Shown here one piece after another: positions 49,645-59,158 of a stretch of DNA of 64,000 nucleotides. A program made the position numbers and the translations under genes. The notes under the pieces were generated by a model that saw only the letters and a list, made by a program, of their open reading frames with translations, was not told the origin of the DNA and made no database searches. Source of the DNA: Christiangramia oceanisediminis (lineage in GTDB: Bacteria; Bacteroidota; Bacteroidia; Flavobacteriales; Flavobacteriaceae); contig NZ_JANCNS010000002.1 of assembly GCF_022570735.2 (NCBI RefSeq), positions 868,001 to 932,000 on the forward strand. The letters run 5' to 3'. Numbering within the stretch: position 1 is the first letter of the stretch; the number at the start of each line of letters is the position of its first letter.

Positions 49645-52462
49645 AATGATACAACATACGTTAATCATATTATTTATTTTATTCGGTGGTTCTACGGCAT
49701 TCTCGCAAAAAGCCATTAAGGAAAATCAAGAAAATTTAAAAATTCTAGACTCTACCGTAAGGTACGGAAAGTTAGATAATGGATTTACTTATTACCTAAA
49801 ACATAATGAAAATCCGCCAGGAAGAATTGAGATGATATTATCGGTAAAAGCTGGATATTTTCAAGAATCTCAAAATCAAATAGAATACGCTCATCTAATA
49901 GAGCATATGGGATCTTTTTATACTGGTAAATTTCCAAATCTGACAAACTTTACAGATTCTATAGGAATATATAATCATGCCAGGACTGACTACGAAAAGA
50001 CACATTATACATTAAGCTTTGCGGCGGGAAATCAGGTTAGATTGAATGCCGCCATGCAAATTCTTCACGAATGGTCAACTAATATGTTATTTAAGCCTGA
50101 AGATTTAGCTCTTCAAAGTGGTGCTGTTATAGCGGAAGGAAGACCTAAGGATTTTTATAATCACTGGCTACTTGATACTTTAAGCAATACGACACTCTCT
50201 AATACTAATTTTCATTTAATTAAGTATCCGAAAAAAGTTGAAAGCATGAAGCATGTCGACTTAAATGAGATTAGTAAATTCTATAAAGACTGGTATCGTC
50301 CTGATTTGCAAGCAGCAATAATTGTTGGAGATGTGAATGTAGATAGTCTGGAAACTATAATACGAAAAAAATTTACCGATCTAAAAGTGGCGAATAATCC
50401 CAAAGATCCCGAAATAATCAATAAGAAATTTGATTTACAGCTACCCGGTAAAAATCAATATGTTAGTATTCGTGATTCAATTAATAAAAAAAGAAGAATC
50501 ATAATATTGAAGAAGAAAATCAATCATGATGATGATATTCTCCGGTCAAAAGAAGATTTGAAAAATATGATTTTGCAACGGCTTAGTATGAATATATTAA
50601 CAAAATTGCATAGCCCACTTATGAAGCAATATGAACCGCCTTTTATAAGGTATACTAACAAGTTTGGAGCTAACGGCTTGGCAAACCGACAACTTCAGGT
50701 AAGCTTATGGGAAATTCCAGTACGAAAGGATGAAAATATTGAGGAGAAAATATTTAACTTTTTTAAAGCCGATCGAATTATAAAGGAACAAATCAATACC
50801 TCGCTGTTAAATAAGGAAAAATCCGAACTTCTGAATGAACTAATTATAAAGGCTAATAACTCACAAGATATAGCTTTGAAATTTCAGGATCATTTTATTT
50901 ATAACAATAAGACCTGGCCATTAGATGAAAAGAAAGATATATTGAAGGATATAGGTGTATCGGAAATTTCAGATTATATAGCTGATCAATGGAATCTTAA
51001 TATAGATACTGATTTTATATTTTTTAATGTGGATGATGAACAAATACCTGATCATGGACAAATAATGAAATGGTTGAAAAATTCTAGAGATTCCTCTTCA
51101 CAGCCCGTTTTTAATTTTATACCTATTGATTCGCTACCGAATCAATTTTCTTCGATTAGTCAAAATAAAATTTATAAAGAAAATTATAAGGAGAATATAA
51201 TAGGATTGACCAAGGTAAAATTGAATAACGGAATTAATTTGGTGTTTAAACCTAGTGCACCGGCATCTCCCCGCTATGACGATGTAGTTTCTATTCTGGG
51301 ATATAAAAAAATTTCGGTAGCGACTTCAGATGTCAAAAATTATATTGCTACAACCGCGTCTCCAGATATGATCATATCAGGTGAGGCAGGGGGTTATTCG
51401 AAATTTCAGTTACAGGATTTTATGATTAATAAGCAAATTCGTCTACGATCTCAAACCACCGAAAATGAATTTAATATTGAAGGGGAATTTAGGGCAGAGG
51501 ATGTCAAAAATTTCTTTAATCTATTATATCTATATATTACAGATCCAAATGAAAATTCTAAAGCTTTCCAATCCTGGAAATCCGATAAGCAGGAGTTGAT
51601 GAGTGGCTATAAATATGGTTTAAATGATGTATTATTAAAAGATATCTCTAATGAACTTCAATATTCAAATTTGCCCAAACTCTCTAAAGATGAGCTTCGG
51701 GAAATTGATTATTCAACATATTTGAGAGCATATAAGAAAGGTTTTGGAAATCTAAGTGGTTATACTTTTATAATCACAGGAGACTTTGATACCGATAAGT
51801 TGCTCCCTCAAATAACTCACTATCTTTCTGAGTTTCCAACATTGACAAATCAATATTCTAAGACAGTAGAAAATTATCAATATAATTACAAACCGTTCGA
51901 AGAAACAGTTCACTTCAAAAACCTTAAACAGGCCGTTGTCGAATTATCATTTCCAGTAAGGGTTGCTAAAGATATTAAAACCCAGGTACAACTGGATTTG
52001 CTGGTCAAGAAATTAAATCAAATGATATTTGACAGACTACGCATTGATTGTTATACTCCGAGAGCATCTGGAAAATGGATGGATTATAAAAACGGTATAT
52101 ATGCATTCAAAATTAGTTTTGACAGTGAGGTCGGTAATGAACAGAGAATGATTCAATTTGCCTTAGAAGAGTTTCATTCTCTTAAAGAAAATGGGGTTAC
52201 TATAGAGTGGCTTAACACGGCTATAGATCAGGAACGAAATAAATATGGACAAAATCTGGAAACATTCTGGATGCTTAATTTCTGGCCTGAATATCTAAAA
52301 AAATCGCTACAACATAATGAAGACCCAGAAGAGAAAGTCTTAAAATACGAATCGGTAATATCTCATTTTATAAATCTTGAGGAAATGAATAAGGCTGCCA
52401 TGAAATATCTGTCTGTAGAAACCAGCCAGCAACTTATCATTTTACCAGAAATTGAGTTTTAA
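49631..52462 (+). CDS. M16-family zinc metallopeptidase
   Basis: A 943-residue exported protease of the pitrilysin/insulinase family. After the signal peptide (ending TAFSQ) an M16 domain has the inverted zinc motif HLIEH near residues 87-91 and the third ligand downstream in GAVIAEGR. A second, inactive-type half (from about 510) completes the clam-shell. It cuts peptides in the periplasm. It overlaps SusD by 14 bases, so the SusCD pair may supply its peptide substrate, or it may process an incoming one. Confidence 0.88.
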   Translation: MKVIKMIQHTLIILFILFGGSTAFSQKAIKENQENLKILDSTVRYGKLDNGFTYYLKHNENPPGRIEMILSVKAGYFQESQNQIEYAHLIEHMGSFYTGKFPNLTNFTDSIGIYNHARTDYEKTHYTLSFAAGNQVRLNAAMQILHEWSTNMLFKPEDLALQSGAVIAEGRPKDFYNHWLLDTLSNTTLSNTNFHLIKYPKKVESMKHVDLNEISKFYKDWYRPDLQAAIIVGDVNVDSLETIIRKKFTDLKVANNPKDPEIINKKFDLQLPGKNQYVSIRDSINKKRRIIILKKKINHDDDILRSKEDLKNMILQRLSMNILTKLHSPLMKQYEPPFIRYTNKFGANGLANRQLQVSLWEIPVRKDENIEEKIFNFFKADRIIKEQINTSLLNKEKSELLNELIIKANNSQDIALKFQDHFIYNNKTWPLDEKKDILKDIGVSEISDYIADQWNLNIDTDFIFFNVDDEQIPDHGQIMKWLKNSRDSSSQPVFNFIPIDSLPNQFSSISQNKIYKENYKENIIGLTKVKLNNGINLVFKPSAPASPRYDDVVSILGYKKISVATSDVKNYIATTASPDMIISGEAGGYSKFQLQDFMINKQIRLRSQTTENEFNIEGEFRAEDVKNFFNLLYLYITDPNENSKAFQSWKSDKQELMSGYKYGLNDVLLKDISNELQYSNLPKLSKDELREIDYSTYLRAYKKGFGNLSGYTFIITGDFDTDKLLPQITHYLSEFPTLTNQYSKTVENYQYNYKPFEETVHFKNLKQAVVELSFPVRVAKDIKTQVQLDLLVKKLNQMIFDRLRIDCYTPRASGKWMDYKNGIYAFKISFDSEVGNEQRMIQFALEEFHSLKENGVTIEWLNTAIDQERNKYGQNLETFWMLNFWPEYLKKSLQHNEDPEEKVLKYESVISHFINLEEMNKAAMKYLSVETSQQLIILPEIEF

Positions 52463-52477
52463 TTCAATTGGAAAAGA

Positions 52478-52508
52478 ATAGCGCCTTGAATTTTTCAAGG
52501 CGCTATTA
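52478..52508. terminator. Bidirectional intrinsic terminator
   Basis: AATAGCGCCTTGA (52478-52490) and TCAAGGCGCTATT (52496-52508) are a perfect 13-bp inverted repeat with a 5-base loop, between the convergent M16 and DUF6520 genes. Confidence 0.85.
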
Positions 52509-52528
52509 ACTAAGATTAATTATCCTAG

Positions 52529-52816
52529 TTATGGAGTAATTAATTTGGCATCTGGAGTCGGACTGATTTTCAACGAACTTAAGTCCATTTCATCATATAC
52601 TCTGAATTCCTGGCCATTCTCTGTAAATTTAACCTTACAGTCATAGGAACCAGTATTACAATCCTGTTCAGATATAGATTGCCAGTTTCCATTTACACGT
52701 ATATAGTCACTGGCAACAACTTCAGGCTGCTCTTCAATTTCACTTCCTTCGTTAGTAAAGGACATCCCAAATACAACGAGAAGTGCCATTATCGGAATTA
52801 AAAATAACTTTTTCAT
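52529..52816 (-). CDS. DUF6520 family exported small protein
   Basis: A 95-residue protein with an N-terminal signal (MKKLFLIPIMALLVVFGMS) and a short mature part containing YIRVNGNWQSISEQDCNTGS and YDCKVKF, two Cys and aromatic residues in the DUF6520 layout. The family is Bacteroidota-specific, often near SusC/SusD or peptidase genes, and its function is not known; secreted-peptide or precursor roles are possible. It faces the M16 gene across the terminator at 52478-52508. Confidence 0.8.
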   Translation of the reverse strand: MKKLFLIPIMALLVVFGMSFTNEGSEIEEQPEVVASDYIRVNGNWQSISEQDCNTGSYDCKVKFTENGQEFRVYDEMDLSSLKISPTPDAKLITP

Positions 52817-52954
52817 AATATAAAGATTTAAAATATACCTACTCTTTGAAGGATTTTCGGTTTCTCCTACTTTGTGCGCAGAAAGATTTTACAATAGTAA
52901 ATTTCACTAAATACCTTCAAATAAAATGGTCGTAAAAGCCGTAAAACTATTCTC

Positions 52955-53875
52955 TTATGAAATTGAGCTTATATTTTTTATTCTATACTCCGAAGGTGTC
53001 TGTCCAAACTGGATTTTAAAATTTTTTGAAAAATGGGAGTGATCTTTAAAACCGCACTTCTGGGTAATCATAGAGATAGGCAATTCCGTATTCCGAATTA
53101 AAAGTGCTCCTTTTTCGAGCCTTTTCTCCATATGGAAACGATGGATGGTAGTACCATACATTTTCTTAAATCCTTCTTTAAGCTTAGTTTTATTGGTACG
53201 ATGAATAAGTCCTAATTCTTTAAGGGAAGGCAGATCTGTATGCAAATTTCTGAGCACGTAAAGACGTACTTTTTTCATAAGCATTTTTGTGGCGGCAGTT
53301 TCCTTTTTTTCTGGTTTTGATGATTCATTGGTATTTGTTGCATTCTTCGCCGATTCATTTCCATTTGAAAAACGAAAAGCTGTGATCACAGTAGCGCAGA
53401 TGGATTCACCCACCATCCCCTGAATAATACAGGGAGATCTATACAGGCTTCTATTTTCAGACAGAAAGTCAACAGGAATCAATCGCTGATAAGCTCTATC
53501 AGTGCCTAAATCAAGTTCATCTATCAACGCTTTTTTCGAGTTTTTTGAAAGAATTTCAGAAACCGGCCTGTCGTACATATCCTGATTCCATTTCAAAATG
53601 TCAGGAGTATTGGAAGAATAGGCTGTTATATGAAATTTTTTATCTAGGAATATCGAAAAATGTATTTCCGGTTGCTCTTCTTGTTTTTGTGCTACGAAAC
53701 AAAAATTATATATCTCCTCCGACATCATATTCAATAAAACAGTAACTGTATCAATTGGATCTCTACGCCCTGATGGTTCCTGACGAAACATGAAATTCCC
53801 GCAGGCAATTTCAATTATTTGCTGGTACAAGGCATTGAACCTCATTTTCTCATCATTGTTAATTGGTTTTTTCAT
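52955..53875 (-). CDS. AraC-family regulator with PAS-like N terminus
   Basis: A 306-residue regulator. The C-terminal AraC domain (about 200-306) has LPSLKELGLIHRTNKTKLKE for the first HTH and ISMITQKCGFKDHSHFSKNF with FGQTPSEYR for the second. The N-terminal part (about 75-170, FSIFLDKKFHITAYSSNTPD and PVSEILSKNS) has the look of a PAS sensor. It is the downstream member of a minus-strand pair with the gene at 53894, divergent from the oxoamine synthase at 54491. Direct repeats at 54389-54417 may be its sites. A small-molecule sensor for the product of the synthase is possible. Confidence 0.82.
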   Translation of the reverse strand: MKKPINNDEKMRFNALYQQIIEIACGNFMFRQEPSGRRDPIDTVTVLLNMMSEEIYNFCFVAQKQEEQPEIHFSIFLDKKFHITAYSSNTPDILKWNQDMYDRPVSEILSKNSKKALIDELDLGTDRAYQRLIPVDFLSENRSLYRSPCIIQGMVGESICATVITAFRFSNGNESAKNATNTNESSKPEKKETAATKMLMKKVRLYVLRNLHTDLPSLKELGLIHRTNKTKLKEGFKKMYGTTIHRFHMEKRLEKGALLIRNTELPISMITQKCGFKDHSHFSKNFKIQFGQTPSEYRIKNISSIS

Positions 53876-53893
53876 AACTCAGTATAAACTTTA

Positions 53894-54316
53894 CTATTTA
53901 TATTCCTGCAGGAACGACAGTGCCTTCTGCTTATCTGTAAATACCCGGGTAGGATAATCAGGATTGCTTGTTTTTATATAAAGTTGAGTGATGGCCATGG
54001 CATGCTCGTCTTCTACCAGTAATGCAAGTGCCGTAGTCATATAGGACCCTTCAATCGCAAGATAATCCCTCGCCTCTTTATGAGCATTAGTAACGGCTCT
54101 TAGATCACAAAAAATGGGATACGAATTTTCATTCTGTAACTGTAAGCGTTGGCTTACGATCTGTTTGGCCATACTCCTATTGATCTCATAAATCTCTTTA
54201 TAGACAAAGAACAGGATTCCTTCACTAATCCACATTTTTGCATAACTACCATCCACCACCATTCCGCTAAAGTTTTGGATATCACTAATATATACAATAA
54301 TATAATTTAAAAGCAT
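53894..54316 (-). CDS. STAS/SpoIIAA-like protein
   Basis: A 140-residue soluble protein. The sequence alternates strands and helices as in SpoIIAA/SEC14-like STAS domains: AKMWISEGILFFVYKEIYEI, YPIFCDLRAVTNAHKEARDY and TTALALLVEDEHAMAITQLY. It is always possible that this is a DUF of its own; I see no catalytic motif. It precedes the AraC gene by 18 bases in the same direction and is divergent from the synthase gene, so it probably belongs to the same control module. Confidence 0.6.
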   Translation of the reverse strand: MLLNYIIVYISDIQNFSGMVVDGSYAKMWISEGILFFVYKEIYEINRSMAKQIVSQRLQLQNENSYPIFCDLRAVTNAHKEARDYLAIEGSYMTTALALLVEDEHAMAITQLYIKTSNPDYPTRVFTDKQKALSFLQEYK

Positions 54317-54388
54317 ATCAGAACACCTTAAATGGGTTTATATGCTATTTGTCAAAGTTATTTCCATAGCATTTACCAGCATTTGAAT

Positions 54389-54417
54389 GAAAAGACGTAT
54401 AACTGTTCTGAAAAGAC
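54389..54417. promoter_or_regulatory. Direct repeat, possible AraC-type operator
   Basis: GAAAAGAC occurs at 54389-54396 and 54410-54417, exactly 21 bases apart (two helical turns), in the divergent region between the STAS/AraC pair and the oxoamine synthase. Spaced direct repeats are what AraC-family proteins use. Confidence 0.45.
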
Positions 54418-54490
54418 TTTTAGTAATAACGGTTAGATTTATAAATAATATTTGTCATAGCTTGAAATATAATTTTTATAATAAAAAATC

Positions 54491-56899
54491 ATGGCAAAGA
54501 TCAAGCACAACAATTTTCTGGATACCGTAGATGAAGTAATCACCAATGCAACTAAAGCTGGAGTCCTACACTTACATGCGGAGGGATCAGGATTAAATGG
54601 ACGTAAGATAACAGTTAATGGAATAGAATCCTTCCATTTTGGAACCACTGGTTATCTTGGTCTCGAACAAGATCAGCGGCTTAAGAACGCCGCCATAGAG
54701 GCTATACAAAAATACGGCACCCAGTTTCCTCTTTCCAAGACTTATATCTCGCATCCCTTATATGCGAAATTAGAGCAAAAAATAGAATCTATCTACAACA
54801 ACCCGATCCTTATAACTAAAAACAGTACACTAGGTCATATAGCCGTTATACCAACTGCGGTAAGGGACGATGATGCGGTAATCTTAGACCACCAGGTACA
54901 CTGGAGCGTTCAAAATGCCGCTCAATTGCTTAAAATAAGAGGCATCCCTGTAAGCTTGATTCGCCATAATTCGCTGGATATGCTGGAAGATCGTATCAAG
55001 AAAATATCCGGAAAGGTTAAAAAAATATGGTATATGGCTGATGGGGTGTATTCCATGTATGGAGACTATGCTCCCGTAGAAGATCTTATAGCACTTAGTC
55101 ATAAATATCCTCAACTGCATTTATATTTTGACGATGTGCACGGAATGAGCTGGAAAGGACATAACGGTAGTGGTTATATAATGGAAGTCCTGAAAGAATT
55201 ACCTGAAAACATCCTGTTATTTGGAACCTTGAGCAAAACCTTTGGAGCCTCTGGTGCCGTTTTAGTTTGCCCCGATAAAACCCTATTTCGAAAAATCAAA
55301 AACTTCGGGGGTCCCCTCACCTTCTCTGCTCAATTAGAACCCAGTGCAGTTGCTGCTGCAAACGCTTCAGCCGATATCCACCTTTCCACCGAGATTTATA
55401 CATTACAAAATGCATTGCAACTACGAATTAATTATTTTAATGAACTGCTTGCACAAACCAACCTGCCTTTAATATCCAAAAACGACTCCCCGGTTTTTTA
55501 TATAGGTACCGGCTTACCCGCCACCGGATATAATTTTGTCAAGCGAATGCTGGATGAAGGATTTTTTGTAAACCTGGGATTATTCCCAGCGGTTCCGGTG
55601 AAAAATACAGGGGTAAGAATTACCATTTCCTGTCACAATGAATTAGAAGATATTAAAGCTCTTGTGGATGCCTTGGAGTATCATTATGAAAAAGCACTAA
55701 AGGCCACAAATAATACTCTGGAGAGGGTTGGAAAAGCTTTTAATATTCCTGTCAATCAAAAGATTACTAAAAGAGAATTAGATTTCGATTTATCAGTGAT
55801 TTGTGCAGATAGTATTGAAGACATCGATCCAGAATTATGGAATAAATTACTCGGAAATCACAATATGCTCAATGTGGAAGGCCTGCAATTTTTGGAAAAA
55901 TGCTTTTCAAATAATGACCGGAAAGAGCATAACTGGACGTTCCACTATTTTATAATTTCAGATCACAAGGGGTATCCAATTTTAGCCACATTTTTAACCA
56001 GTGGTTTATGGAAGAATGATATGCTTGCACCTGATTCGGTGTCTAAAGCCATTGAGAAAGACAGGCAAGCAGATCCTTATGCGATGACCACCAAGGTTCT
56101 TTCCATGGGATGTCTCTTCACTGAAGGAACTCATTTGTATGTAGACCGTAAGCATTCAAAATCTGACGAAGCTCTAAAAGAACTGTTATATAGAATCGAA
56201 GAGCTGGGAGAAAAACTAGGTGTCGGAATGTCTGTACTGCGCGATTTTAAAAAGTCAACTCCATTGGCTGAACTGTTTCAAAAGGAGGGTTATATTCCCA
56301 TCGCTATGCCTGACTCCTGCGTGATTAAGGATTTGAATTGGAACAGCGAAGAAGAATTTATCGAAACCTTAAGTTCCAGGTCCCGAAAACATTTTAGAAA
56401 AGAGGTTCAGCCATTTGAAGAAAAATTCAAGATTGCAATTATAGACTTTCCTACTTCAGAAAGGATTGAGAAGTATCATGAACTCTATAAAAATGTGAAA
56501 GCAAAGAATTTTGGGTTAAATACCTTTACTTATCCAAAGAAAGTATTTCAGAATATGGCATCCCATCCGGCCTGGGAGTTTATCGAATTAAAGCTTAAGC
56601 CGGAAAACCAAATTGTAGGGGTTATGTTTTGTTATAAAAATCCGCATGGGATTTATATTCCCATTTTAATCGGGATGGATTATGACTATTCCAGGGAATT
56701 TCAGGTCTATCGCCAGTTGTTATACCAGACCATTAAAAGGGCTAAGAACTTAAACTATCAAAAAATAGATCTAGGATTTAGCGCTTCCTTTGAAAAACGA
56801 AAATTCGGAGCAAAAATAATTGAAAAACAAGCTTTTATTCAGGCTTCAGATAATTTTCAGTTGGAACAATTGGATATGATGAGAAATGAATTTTCATAA
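54491..56899 (+). CDS. Alpha-oxoamine synthase fused to a FemAB/BioF2-like acyltransferase
   Basis: An 802-residue fusion. Residues about 45-410 are a PLP-dependent oxoamine synthase (KBL/AONS/SPT/CqsA family): DDVHGMSWKG (Asp214-Asp215, His217) and LFGTLSKTFGASGAVLV with Lys249 as the PLP lysine. Residues about 450-800 form GNAT-fold acyltransferase-like units of the BioF2/FemAB type (SSRSRKHFRKEVQPFE, KIDLGFSASFEKRKFGA). The first part condenses an amino acid with an acyl thioester to an aminoketone; the second could N-acylate it. Quorum-signal synthases (CqsA) and sphingolipid/sulfonolipid synthases belong to the family. The product is unknown. Confidence 0.83.
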   Translation: MAKIKHNNFLDTVDEVITNATKAGVLHLHAEGSGLNGRKITVNGIESFHFGTTGYLGLEQDQRLKNAAIEAIQKYGTQFPLSKTYISHPLYAKLEQKIESIYNNPILITKNSTLGHIAVIPTAVRDDDAVILDHQVHWSVQNAAQLLKIRGIPVSLIRHNSLDMLEDRIKKISGKVKKIWYMADGVYSMYGDYAPVEDLIALSHKYPQLHLYFDDVHGMSWKGHNGSGYIMEVLKELPENILLFGTLSKTFGASGAVLVCPDKTLFRKIKNFGGPLTFSAQLEPSAVAAANASADIHLSTEIYTLQNALQLRINYFNELLAQTNLPLISKNDSPVFYIGTGLPATGYNFVKRMLDEGFFVNLGLFPAVPVKNTGVRITISCHNELEDIKALVDALEYHYEKALKATNNTLERVGKAFNIPVNQKITKRELDFDLSVICADSIEDIDPELWNKLLGNHNMLNVEGLQFLEKCFSNNDRKEHNWTFHYFIISDHKGYPILATFLTSGLWKNDMLAPDSVSKAIEKDRQADPYAMTTKVLSMGCLFTEGTHLYVDRKHSKSDEALKELLYRIEELGEKLGVGMSVLRDFKKSTPLAELFQKEGYIPIAMPDSCVIKDLNWNSEEEFIETLSSRSRKHFRKEVQPFEEKFKIAIIDFPTSERIEKYHELYKNVKAKNFGLNTFTYPKKVFQNMASHPAWEFIELKLKPENQIVGVMFCYKNPHGIYIPILIGMDYDYSREFQVYRQLLYQTIKRAKNLNYQKIDLGFSASFEKRKFGAKIIEKQAFIQASDNFQLEQLDMMRNEFS

Positions 56900-57000
56900 G
56901 TGATATAATAATTGCCCCCCTACTTAGTCTTTGTAAAAAACCAAGCAATTTGAAGATCCCGTTACCACACTATTTTTTAATAATTCAAGGTAAGAATAAG

Positions 57001-57834
57001 ATGTTTGACGATGTAATACATGAATTTCACAACGAACTTAACGCTACCGTTGTTCCTATACCAATTCCCCTTAAAAAAGCGGATAAAGGAATTGATATAG
57101 CTAACGGGACCTTATCTAAATTAAAGGAAATAGTAGAAAAAGAAGATTTTGAAAGTACCCCTGATGAAATAACATTTTTTAAAAAAATAAAACCCTGCCC
57201 GATGAGTTACCTGATCTACTTTTCGGAGGTTAGGTCATGTGAGGTACGTAAACCAAAAGCAGGGAAAAATTTCCAGTATACCTTCTTTGAAAAAGAGCTG
57301 CAGAAAATCAACAAATTTTTCTACAAGAACAATGATTTTGTACAGTATATGGAACAGGGGCATGAGTACCTGGATCATCAGCTCTTTACTAGACACCACC
57401 GGAAGAACTTTCCGTTCACTCCCATGATCAATTATTATCAGTATCCCGAGTTCTCCAGTTCACACGATATGTTATGGGCAAAAATACAGGCGATGTACCG
57501 GCTCATTCATTATGTCCGCGAAGCCATGGAATCTATCAAACCTGGAAAACAAGATGCTTCCCTTGACAAGAAGCATAAAATTATGTTGTGGTCTGGCTCG
57601 AAAACAGCTCTAGTGGAACTTATCTATGCCGTCTATGCAAATGGGGATCTTAATCACGGAGCAGTAGATATTAGTACAGTTACTTCTTCCTTTGAAGACT
57701 TCTTTAATATCAAGCTGGAAAATATTTATAAAACCTACTCTGAAATCAAGTCCCGAAAAGGTCCTAGGGCAAAATATTTGCAAAATCTTATCATTCGCCT
57801 GGAAGCTAAGATGAACCAGGATGATGAAAACTGA
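57001..57834 (+). CDS. RteC-domain protein of a conjugative/mobilisable element
   Basis: About 277 residues matching RteC, the regulator of excision and transfer in CTnDOT-like elements. Seen are FLxRHHxxFP-type YLDHQLFTRHHRKNFPF, PMINYYQYPEF, and the C-terminal KIMLWSGSKTALVELIYAVY and AVDISTVTSSFEDFF, which are the family signature. I use the ATG at 57001 (MFDDVIHEFHNEL); a TTG at 56950 would add 17 residues. It follows the synthase gene by 101 bases. Its presence labels 53-60 kb as mobile-element DNA. Confidence 0.88.
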   Translation: MFDDVIHEFHNELNATVVPIPIPLKKADKGIDIANGTLSKLKEIVEKEDFESTPDEITFFKKIKPCPMSYLIYFSEVRSCEVRKPKAGKNFQYTFFEKELQKINKFFYKNNDFVQYMEQGHEYLDHQLFTRHHRKNFPFTPMINYYQYPEFSSSHDMLWAKIQAMYRLIHYVREAMESIKPGKQDASLDKKHKIMLWSGSKTALVELIYAVYANGDLNHGAVDISTVTSSFEDFFNIKLENIYKTYSEIKSRKGPRAKYLQNLIIRLEAKMNQDDEN

Positions 57835-57835
57835 A

Positions 57836-57991
57836 CTTTTCGTAGTCACTCGTAACTACGAAAAGCAGCACTCCCACTTTCCATTCCATTTTTTCTGACA
57901 TCGAAACACCTGTTGAATTCCTTTTCACCACTATAACCCTCCAAATTCCATTAATTATTATTAAACGTTAAATTTTCTCGTAACTACGAAA
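57836..57991. repeat. Hairpin and 15-bp direct repeats before the replication-type genes
   Basis: A perfect 11-bp inverted repeat CTTTTCGTAGT (57836-57846) / ACTACGAAAAG (57855-57865) overlaps CTCGTAACTACGAAA (57849-57863), which recurs at 57977-57991, 128 bases on. AT-rich DNA lies between and after. The layout suits an origin with iteron-like sites or an operator for the HTH gene at 58118; rteC termination is another option for the hairpin. Confidence 0.5.
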
Positions 57992-58117
57992 CATATAGGG
58001 AAAAATAACCATCAAACAGTACCAATTTAGTAGAACGAAAGTCAAACCCAGATAGGGGCTATCAATTTAAAAGCTTTAACCATTTGATAGTCCCTTTCTA
58101 TTAAAAAATGTTCTATT

Positions 58118-58402
58118 ATGCCAACAAGTATTATTACCACAGACGACCTTCGGGAATTCAAAATGGAATTGCTCGAAGAACTAAGAAGTATTCTTTCCAA
58201 ACAATCTTCCGGGACACTTAAACGCTATTTAAAATCTTCCGAAGTTATGGATCTATTAAAAATTAGTCCTGGCACTTTGCAAAATTTTCGGATTAATGGT
58301 ACGCTGCCTTATACCAAGGTAGGCGGGATTATTTACTATGATATCCAGGAGATCCACCGGGTGATGGATGAAAATAGGGTACGAACCAATTTTGATTTAT
58401 AA
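58118..58402 (+). CDS. MerR/excisionase-type HTH protein
   Basis: A 94-residue protein with an N-terminal helix and, from about residue 45, SSEVMDLLKISPGTLQNFRI followed by NGTLPYTKVGGIIYYDIQEI, the excisionase/helix-turn-helix-17 pattern. Such proteins stand at the head of replication or excision modules of Bacteroidota elements. It lies 3 bases before the Rep-like gene. Confidence 0.85.
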   Translation: MPTSIITTDDLREFKMELLEELRSILSKQSSGTLKRYLKSSEVMDLLKISPGTLQNFRINGTLPYTKVGGIIYYDIQEIHRVMDENRVRTNFDL

Positions 58403-58405
58403 AAG

Positions 58406-59158
58406 ATGAATTATATAAAGCTACTTAACGCGGCTTTTTCAACATTCTTTTTTGATGACCGCCTGAACCCGACACATATCAGCCTATATATGGCTTTATT
58501 CCAGGAATGGAACAGCAGCCGTTTTGCCGATAGATTTTTTGTAAACCGCAGAGAACTAATGCGTGTGGCCAAGATAGGCTCAAAATCTACCTATCATCGC
58601 TGTATCACCGATCTGGATTCATGGGATTATCTCTCTTATTTTCCTTCCAATAATCCTTATAAAGGAAGTGAAATTAAGATGTCCATTTTCGGGACAACTG
58701 ATGAACCGGTTGCGGGAGACTACGATCCCATATTGGAACAGGTTGCGGAACAGTACTATCCCATACGGGAACCAGTGATGTACCAGCACCATCCTATGAA
58801 TGGACAGGTTGTAGACCCGCAGCGTCCCGTCAGTGGACAAGCATTGGTACCTTATATAAACAATACTAAACAAATAAACATTAATAAAAAGCCAAAGGGC
58901 AGGCAGGCCGTTTTAATTTTTTTTGAAGTTAAAGGTTTTCCTGCTGATGAAGGAAAAAAATTCTTCGAACATTACCAGGCTAATGACTGGAAAACAAGTG
59001 ACGGAAACCAGGTACGGGACTGGCGGGCCTTAGCAATCCACTGGATGGAAAAAACCGAATTATTCAACGAGAAACAAAAGGAAACCAAAAAGAAAGCGTC
59101 CCATATTCGGGACAACCTGCGAACCACTAAACTCAAAGATTATGGACAACCCCTCTAA
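58406..59158 (+). CDS. Replication-initiator-like/winged-helix protein
   Basis: A 250-residue protein. Residues about 20-95 look like a winged helix: TLISLYMALFQEW-type helix (here THISLYMALFQEW), FFVNRRELMRVAKIGSKSTY and HRCITDLDSWDYLSYFPS. A low-complexity Gln/Pro/Val middle (100-150) and a basic C-terminal domain with EGKKFFEHYQANDWKTSDGN follow, as in DnaD/RepA-like initiators of mobile elements. Overlaps the DnaC-like gene by 17 bases. Replication initiation or regulation is inferred from the family and the partner. Confidence 0.7.
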   Translation: MNYIKLLNAAFSTFFFDDRLNPTHISLYMALFQEWNSSRFADRFFVNRRELMRVAKIGSKSTYHRCITDLDSWDYLSYFPSNNPYKGSEIKMSIFGTTDEPVAGDYDPILEQVAEQYYPIREPVMYQHHPMNGQVVDPQRPVSGQALVPYINNTKQININKKPKGRQAVLIFFEVKGFPADEGKKFFEHYQANDWKTSDGNQVRDWRALAIHWMEKTELFNEKQKETKKKASHIRDNLRTTKLKDYGQPL

